64,000 nt of DNA, taken from the NCBI GenBank assembly GCA_036925085.1, contig JAUPFP010000027.1, positions 1,050,001 to 1,114,000 of the forward strand. Reading direction: 5' to 3'. The notes below the pieces were generated by a model, which made no database searches, was not told the DNA's origin, and worked only from the letters and a program-made list of their open reading frames with translations. The translations under genes were made by a program, and so were the position numbers. This stretch comes from Brachycybe producta (lineage: Eukaryota > Arthropoda > Diplopoda > Playtdesmida > Andrognathidae). Of the stretch, positions 50,901 through 59,900 are shown piece after piece (position 1 is the stretch's first letter; every line of letters begins with the position of its first letter).

Positions 50901-53900
50901 TGTACTAAGTGTACGTACCTTATAGTAACATTTCTTAAATTTAAATAACGAAAAACGCGCGAACATTTTGAAAAATAAGGCAACACGCCCTACACGCCCT
51001 CTAAAAAAAAATTTAAAAATAAAAAAAAATCGCGGAAAAAGTTTTTTCCGGGTAGTTAATGAATGTATGTTATGTGTAGTAAGTGTACGTACCTTATAGT
51101 AACATTTCTTAAATTTAAATAACGAAAAACGCGCGAACATTTTGAAATATAAGGCAACACGCCCTACACGCCCTCTAAAAAAAAATTTAAAAATCGAAAA
51201 AAAATCGCGGAAAATTTTTTTCCGGCTATATAATGACTGTAAGTTACGTGTACTAAGTGTACGTACCTTATAGTAACATTTCTTAAATTTAAATAACGAA
51301 AAACGCGCGAACATTTTGAAAAATAAGGCAACACGCCCTACACGCCCTCTAAAAAAAAATTTAAAAATAAAAAAAAATCGCGGAAAAAGTTTTTTCCGGG
51401 TAGTTAATGAATGTATGTTATGTGTAGTAAGTGTACGTACCTTATACTATTATTACCTAATTTTAAATATCGAAAAACGCGCGAAAATTTTGAAATATAA
51501 GCCAACACGCCCTACACGCCCTCTAAAAAAAAATTTAAAAATCGAAAAAAAATCGCGGAAAATTTTTTTCCGGCTATATAATGACTGTAAGTTACGTGTA
51601 CTAAGTGTACGTACCTTATAGTAACATTTCTTAAATTTAAATAACGAAAAACGCGCGAACATTTTGAAAAATAAGGCAACACGCCCTACACGCCCTCTAA
51701 AAAAAAATTTAAAAATAAAAAAAAATCGCGGAAAAAGTTTTTTCCGGGTAGTTAATGAATGTATGTTATGTGTAGTAAGTGTACGTACCTTATAGTAACA
51801 TTTCTTAAATTTAAATAACGAAAAACGCGCGAACATTTTGAAATATAAGGCAACACGCCCTACACGCCCTCTAAAAAAAAATTTAAAAATCGAAAAAAAA
51901 TCGCGGAAAATTTTTTTCCGGCTATATAATGACTGTAAGTTACGTGTACTAAGTGTACGTACCTTATAGTAACATTTCTTAAATTTAAATAACGAAAAAC
52001 GCGCGAACATTTTGAAAAATAAGGCAACACGCCCTACACGCCCTCTAAAAAAAAATTTAAAAATAAAAAAAAATCGCGGAAAAAGTTTTTTCCGGGTAGT
52101 TAATGAATGTATGTTATGTGTAGTAAGTGTACGTACCTTATACTATTATTACCTAATTTTAAATATCGAAAAACGCGCGAAAATTTTGAAATATAAGCCA
52201 ACACGCCCTACACGCCCTCTAAAAAAAAATTTAAAAATCGAAAAAAAATCGCGGAAAATTTTTTTCCGGCTATATAATGACTGTAAGTTACGTGTACTAA
52301 GTGTACGTACCTTATAGTAACATTTCTTAAATTTAAATAACGAAAAACGCGCGAACATTTTGAAAAATAAGGCAACACGCCCTACAAGCCCTCTAAAAAA
52401 AATTTAAAAATAAAAAAAAATCGCGGAAAAAGTTTTTTCCGGGTAGTTAATGAATGTATGTTATGTGTAGTAAGTGTACGTACCTTATACTATTATTACC
52501 TAATTTTAAATATCGAAAAACGCGCGAAAATTTTGAAATATAAGCCAACACGCCCTACACGCCCTCTAAAAAAAAATTTAAAAATCGAAAAAAAATCGCG
52601 GAAAATTTTTTTCCGGCTATATAATGACTGTAAGTTACGTGTACTAAGTGTACGTACCTTATAGTAACATTTCTTAAATTTAAATAACGAAAAACGCGCG
52701 AACATTTTGAAAAATAAGGCAACACGCCCTACACGCCCTCTAAAAAAAAATTTAAAAATAAAAAAAAATCGCGGAAAAAGTTTTTTCCGGGTAGTTAATG
52801 AATGTATGTTATGTGTAGTAAGTGTACGTACCTTATACTATTATTACCTAATTTTAAATATCGAAAAACGCGCGAAAATTTTGAAATATAAGCCAACACG
52901 CCCTACACGCCCTCTAAAAAAAAATTTAAAAATCGAAAAAAAATCGCGGAAAATTTTTTTCCGGCTATATAATGACTGTAAGTTACGTGTACTAAGTGTA
53001 CGTACCTTATAGTAACATTTCTTAAATTTAAATAACGAAAAACGCGCGAAAATTTTGAAAAATAAGGCAACACGCCCTACACGCCCTCTAAAAAAAAATT
53101 TAAAAATAAAAAAAAATCGCGGAAAAAGTTTTTTCCGGGTAGTTAATGAATGTATGTTATGTGTAGTAAGTGTACGTACCTTATACTAATATTACCTAAT
53201 TTTAAATATCAAAAAACGCGCGAAAATTTTGAAAAATAAGGCAACACGCCCTACACGCCCTCTAAAAAAAATTTAAAAATAAAAAAAAATCGCGGAAAAA
53301 GTTTTTTCCGGGTAGTTAATGAATGTATGTTATGTGTAGTAAGTGGACGTACCTTATACTAATATTACCTAATTTTAAATATCGAAAAACGCGCGAAAAT
53401 TTTGAAATATAAGCCAACACGCCCTACACGCCCTCTAAAAAAAAATTTAAAAATCGAAAAAAAATCGCGGAAAATTTTTTTCCGGCTATATAATGACTGT
53501 AAGTTACGTGTACTAAGTGTACGTACCTTATAGTAACATTTCTTAAATTTAAATAACGAAAAACGCGCGAAAATTTTGAAAAATAAGGCAACACGCCCTA
53601 CACGCCCTCTAAAAAAAAATTTAAAAATAAAAAAAAATCGCGGAAAAAGTTTTTTCCGGGTAGTTAATGAATGTATGTTATGTGTAGTAAGTGTACGTAC
53701 CTTATACTATTATTACCTAATTTTAAATATCGAAAAACGCGCGAAAATTTTGAAATATAAGCCAACACGCCCTCTAAAAAAAAATTTAAAAATCGAAAAA
53801 AAATCGCGGAAAATTTTTTTCCGGCTATATAATGACTGTAAGTTACGTGTACTAAGTGTACGTACCTTATAGTAACATTTCTTAAATTTAAATAACGAAA

Positions 53901-56900
53901 AACGCGCGAAAATTTTGAAAAATAAGGCAACACGCCCTACACGCCCTCTAAAAAAAAATTTAAAAATAAAAAAAAATCGCGGAAAAAGTTTTTTCCGGGT
54001 AGTTAATGAATGTATGTTATGTGTAGTAAGTGTACGTACCTTATACTATTATTACCTAATTTTAAATATCGAAAAACGCGCGAAAATTTTGAAATATAAG
54101 CCAACACGCCCTACACGCCCTCTAAAAAAAAATTTAAAAATCGAAAAAAAATCGCGGAAAATTTTTTTCCGGCTATATAATGACTGTAAGTTACGTGTAC
54201 TAAGTGTACGTACCTTATAGTAACATTTCTTAAATTTAAATAACGAAAAACGCGCGAACATTTTGAAAAATAAGGCAACACGCCCTACACGCCCTCTAAA
54301 AAAAAATTTAAAAATAAAAAAAAATCGCGGAAAAAGTTTTTTCCGGGTAGTTAATGAATGTATGTTATGTGTAGTAAGTGTACGTACCTTATACTATTAT
54401 TACCTAATTTTAAATATCGAAAAACGCGCGAAAATTTTGAAATATAAGCCAACACGCCCTCTAAAAAAAAATTTAAAAATCGAAAAAAAATCGCGGAAAA
54501 TTTTTTTCCGGCTATATAATGACTGTAAGTTACGTGTACTAAGTGTACGTACCTTATAGTAACATTTCTTAAATTTAAATAACGAAAAACGCGCGAAAAT
54601 TTTGAAAAATAAGGCAACACGCCCTACACGCCCTCTAAAAAAAAATTTAAAAATAAAAAAAAATCGCGGAAAAAGTTTTTTCCGGGTAGTTAATGAATGT
54701 ATGTTATGTGTAGTAAGTGTACGTACCTTATACTATTATTACCTAATTTTAAATATCGAAAAACGCGCGAAAATTTTGAAATATAAGCCAACACGCCCTA
54801 CACGCCCTCTAAAAAAAAATTTAAAAATCGAAAAAAAATCGCGGAAAATTTTTTTCCGGCTATATAATGACTGTAAGTTACGTGTACTAAGTGTACGTAC
54901 CTTATAGTAACATTTCTTAAATTTAAATAACGAAAAACGCGCGAACATTTTGAAAAATAAGGCAACACGCCCTACACGCCCTCTAAAAAAAAATTTAAAA
55001 ATAAAAAAAAATCGCGGAAAAAGTTTTTTCCGGGTAGTTAATGAATGTATGTTATGTGTAGTAAGTGTACGTACCTTATAGTAACATTTCTTAAATTTAA
55101 ATAACGAAAAACGCGCGAACATTTTGAAATATAAGGCAACACGCCCTACACGCCCTCTAAAAAAAAATTTAAAAATCGAAAAAAAATCGCGGAAAATTTT
55201 TTTCCGGCTATATAATGACTGTAAGTTACGTGTACTAAGTGTACGTACCTTATAGTAACATTTCTTAAATTTAAATAACGAAAAACGCGCGAACATTTTG
55301 AAAAATAAGGCAACACGCCCTACACGCCCTCTAAAAAAAAATTTAAAAATAAAAAAAAATCGCGGAAAAAGTTTTTTCCGGGTAGTTAATGAATGTATGT
55401 TATGTGTAGTAAGTGTACGTACCTTATACTATTATTACCTAATTTTAAATATCGAAAAACGCGCGAAAATTTTGAAATATAAGCCAACACGCCCTACACG
55501 CCCTCTAAAAAAAAATTTAAAAATCGAAAAAAAATCGCGGAAAATTTTTTTCCGGCTATATACTGACTGTAAGTTACGTGTACTAAGTGTACGTACCTTA
55601 TAGTAACATTTCTTAAATTTAAATAACGAAAAACGCGCGAAAATTTTGAAAAATAAGGCAACACGCCCTACACGCCCTCTAAAAAAAAATTTAAAAATAA
55701 AAATAAATCGCGGAAAATTTTTTTCCGGGTAGGTAATGACTGTTAGTTATGTGTACTAAGTGTATGTACCTTACAGTAATATTAACTAAAATTAACTATT
55801 GAAAAACGCGCGAAAATAAGCCAACACGCCCTACACGCCCTTTAAAAAAATTTTTAAAAATTTTTAAAAACCGCGGAAAATTTTTTTTCCGGGTATTTAA
55901 CGACTTTAATTAATGTGTACTAAGTGTGTGTACTGTGAAATAGCATTACCTACCTTGGGGTGTACCGGAATGATCAAAAACAACGTAAAATTAACCTACA
56001 CGCCCTACACGCCCAACACGCCCGTCACGCCTTTTAGTACGACCCCTTTTTAGTATTTTTTTTTCGGATGGAATACAAGTTTAATTTGTGTTGAAAAAAT
56101 GAATGACTATGACGTTGATGACATAGCATTCTTAACTGGTTTGATTTTTTTCTCCCGTCTCTCAGAATCATTTCTGCCAATGTTTTCGTTTAGAATTTCG
56201 TGTGATTTTGTGGTCTTATTTGACATTTTTCAGGTGATAGTCGTTTTGGTGTGAATAAGAGGGCCCTTTATGAACCTTCTGGAATGGTGGACAGAGTTCG
56301 TCGTGTGATTGTTAGTCCGAAGAGAGCTTGTTGTATCGCCATCGTTGTCTTCCTTTGCATTCTGAGTATCGCTCTCATCGCAGCTTTTTCACGTCCTTTC
56401 GTCTGTTGCACGTGCAAGTCGAGCGTTGATCAGGAACAGGAAGGAGGACACTTGGGCCTGACGTCCTCAGGTGGAGGAGGAGGAGGCAGCGGCGGTGACG
56501 GTGGCGGTGATGGCACGAACGGTAGTCAGTCTATTTCATCGTCTTACATCTCATCGTCTTCGAATTCTTCTTCATCTTCTTCAGCGTTGACGCCACCTAC
56601 AGCGACAAACGGTGAAGTGTTTCCATGGGGAAACATCCGTTTGCCCGAATTCATTGTGCCTCTATCGTATTCGATCGCTCTTCATCCAAATCTAACCACT
56701 TTTGTTAATCAGGGAACCGTGAACGTCACTTTTAAATTAACCGCACCTCAGAAGTTTATCGTTCTTCATGTAAAAGATTTAGAATTAACTAATTTTGTTT
56801 TGGATGCGAAAGATGGAAAGACTATCGGTGTTCGTAAAACTCTACGCTATCTGAAATACGAACAGTTGTACGTCGAATTTGACGAGTTGCTTCTTAAAGA

Positions 56901-59900
56901 TGTTTCTTACAGTCTCAGCATCGATTTCAAAGGAAACTTGTCAGAGAAACTCGAAGGGTTTTATTTGAGTTCATATAGGACTTCAGCCGGAGAAATTAGG
57001 TGATGTCTCGAAAACAAAAAAAACCCATAGGAAGTCAATTTTTTAGAAGTCACTTATGAAAAAATTTCAAGGTTTATTTAAAACACAATGATATTTTTTT
57101 TAAAAAATAAACGTTTGGTGATAATTTAACAACATAAAATGTTGTAACACGTTTATGAAAAGTATGGTACAACGTTTATTTTAAAAGATATTGTCATAAA
57201 TATTTCTTATGCAAATTTAAATAAATGTTGAAATTCTTTCATAGTTCATAAAGAAAGAATGTTCTCGTCGTTTTTCGTTCTCTAAAACGAGAACGAATAA
57301 CGACGAGAACATTCTGATTATTCTATTCCTTTTTAGGTGCAACCATTTAAAGAGAAACTTCAATGTGTTTTAGAAACTAGAAGGGTAACCGTTTTAGAAA
57401 TGACTCAACTTTAAGCTGAAGATATTTTTTTAAAATGTTTGTCTATAAAAAGTTAATTTTGAAAGATATCAACATTAAAATACTACTAACCTTTCTAGTT
57501 TCTAACATTCAATTTCTTATTAGTGTTGCTCCCAATATGCAGAATAACCAGAGTTTTTTAAAAAAAAATAAACCATCTTCATGTGTTTTTTTTTTGTTTA
57601 GGCACTTGGCTACGACTCATTTCGAACCAACGTACGCTAGGCATGCGTTTCCGTGTTTTGACGAACCGTCGTTGAAGGCAACGTTTCGCGTCTCTATCGT
57701 ACGCGAGGCTAAACACATTTCGCTATTCAACATGCCGATTGCAAGGACCAGCAAGCTGGGTGACAACTTGTACGTCGATTACTTCAACGAAACGGTTATG
57801 ATGAGCACGTATCTGGTTGCTTTCATTGTTTGCGATTATGATAATCTGACTGCCGTCACTTCGAGTAACGTCACCGTACGTCAATTTTATATTCAATAAA
57901 AAGACCTTACAGTCGTTTTGTTACTTGTTGGAATATATATTCGTTAATTATTATTCGTTCGTTGTTGTTTTTTTCTAATCAGGTGAGCGTTTATTCTCCT
58001 GCTGAACAACAAAATCAAGCAAAATTTGCTCTCGAAGTAGCAACTTCCGTAATGGAATTCTACGACGACTTTTTCGGTATTCCGTATCCACTTCCAAAAC
58101 AAGGTAGGGTTATCTTAAATTTGGGACTTGATTCAGTTATTGTTTTCGTGTTTTTTTTTTGTAAATGTAGTTCTCTCGTTTATTTAAAGATTTGGTAGCT
58201 ATTCCCGACTTTGGTGCGGGTGCCATGGAGAACTGGGGACTCACAACTTACAGAGAAACGGCAATTTTGACCGATTCAAATGAGACTTCGGTTGCTAAGA
58301 TACAGCAAGTGGCTCTAACTATTACGCACGAGTTGGCTCATCAAGTAAACAATAAACAAATTATAATTGTTGCCTTAATGGGAATAATTCACATCTTGGT
58401 TGTTGTTAAACAGTGGTTTGGAAATCTAGTCACGATGTCTTGGTGGAACGATCTCTGGCTCAACGAAGGATTTGCAAGTTTTGTTGAGAATCTCGGCACA
58501 GAACATGTTAAGGCCGAATGGAACATGGTATAAGTTTTTTTTTTGCGGGGCCGTTGTTGACACTTTAAAACTACCTTAAACCGTTTTTCATTTAAATTGA
58601 AAAGATGGACCAGTTTGTGCTGAGCAAAACACAACCTGCGTTACAACTAGATTCTCTCGCTAGCTCTCATCCGATCTCTGTTAAAGTCGTCGATCCATCC
58701 GACATAGAATCGATCTTCGATACTATATCTTACAGCAAGGTTTTTATTTATGAAAAAAGCACATAAAGGTCAAAAACGTTATGAACTAAACCGTAATTCT
58801 TTAGGGTGCTGCAATCATTTACATGTTAGAAAGTTTTCTCGGTAGAACGACTCTTCAGCGAGGGTTGAAAACATACTTGGATACTTACAAGTATAAAAAT
58901 GCTAAGACCGAGGATTTGTGGCGCGTTTTGAGCCAAGTAAATATTTAAGGAAATTCTTTTTCGTTTTAGATATATCTCGTTTAAACATCACATTTAATGT
59001 CTTTGTTGTCGTCTTATAGGAGAGTCAAGCTCTGAATGCGTCTTTGGATGTCGAGGCGATCATGGACACTTGGACACAACAGATGGGATTTCCGTTGGTC
59101 ACCATCGAGAGAAAGGGTAACGTTGTGACTGCAAAGCAGCAACGGTTTTTAGTCGGAAGCAGTTCCGAAGAGGATGGCGTCAGTTCGGAGTTTATTTCAA
59201 AGTACGGTTACAAGTGGTACATTCCGTTGACGTATACGACGGACAAATCTTCGAAATTACAGCTGGTCTGGTTAAATCTTACTGATGGTTTGTTGAATAA
59301 TTGCGATCGTTCTTTCTTGTTATCGTACCTTAAGGTGGTTTTAAAATGTAAAACCGCCTACAATTCTGGTTATTCTGTTTTTTGGAAGCAAAATTAAAGG
59401 AAACTTAAACGTGTTTTAGGAACTAGAAGGGTAGTTCTATCACTTAATTGTATTTTTTCATGTTGATATTTTTTAAAATAAACTTTTTTATGGCAGTTTA
59501 AAATAACTCATCTTTAAGCAGACAATATTTTTAAAATTATTGTCTAGTAATGTTTTTTTTATTAAGGATATTAATTATTTACTCCTCCTAGTTTTTAACA
59601 CATTTTGAATTTCGCCTTAGTGTTGCTCCTGAAAAGCAGAATAACCAGAGTTTTAAAGTCTTTAAACTGTTTCGATACTAGAATGGTAACTGAATAACAT
59701 AAGGGTATTTGATGTTGTGATGTTGTTAAAGTCAAAACAAAGTTGAGATTTTTAAAAAATATTTTTAAATAGTTTATTTTTAAAGATACCGAGATTAAAA
59801 TGTGTGTATATATACTCGCTCTTCTAGTTTCTTAAGCGGTATCAATTTATTTTTATTTGTAAAAGCGAAAATTAAGAAGACATTGATTTCGTTTTTTTTT

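Larger units (their letters stand above)
19203..56045. mobile_element. Giant Mutator-like element (36.8 kb) with satellite TIRs
   Basis: The termini are GGGTCGTACTAAAAGGCGTG and its exact reverse complement, flanked by a perfect 9-bp duplication. The TIRs run to about 27955 on the left and from about 47817 on the right. They are followed inward by identical sequence ending in GTGGCCTTATGCAC. The internal 19.9 kb holds a MULE-type transposase/Ulp1 protease/PHD gene (+), an SGNH hydrolase gene (-), two minisatellite arrays and nested smaller transposons. An intact long ORF, a perfect duplication and nearly identical inner TIR segments indicate a recent and possibly autonomous insertion. It lies entirely in intron 1 of the aminopeptidase gene. 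Usual MULEs are 1-10 kb with TIRs of 0.1-0.5 kb, so this one is exceptionally large. Confidence 0.92.
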
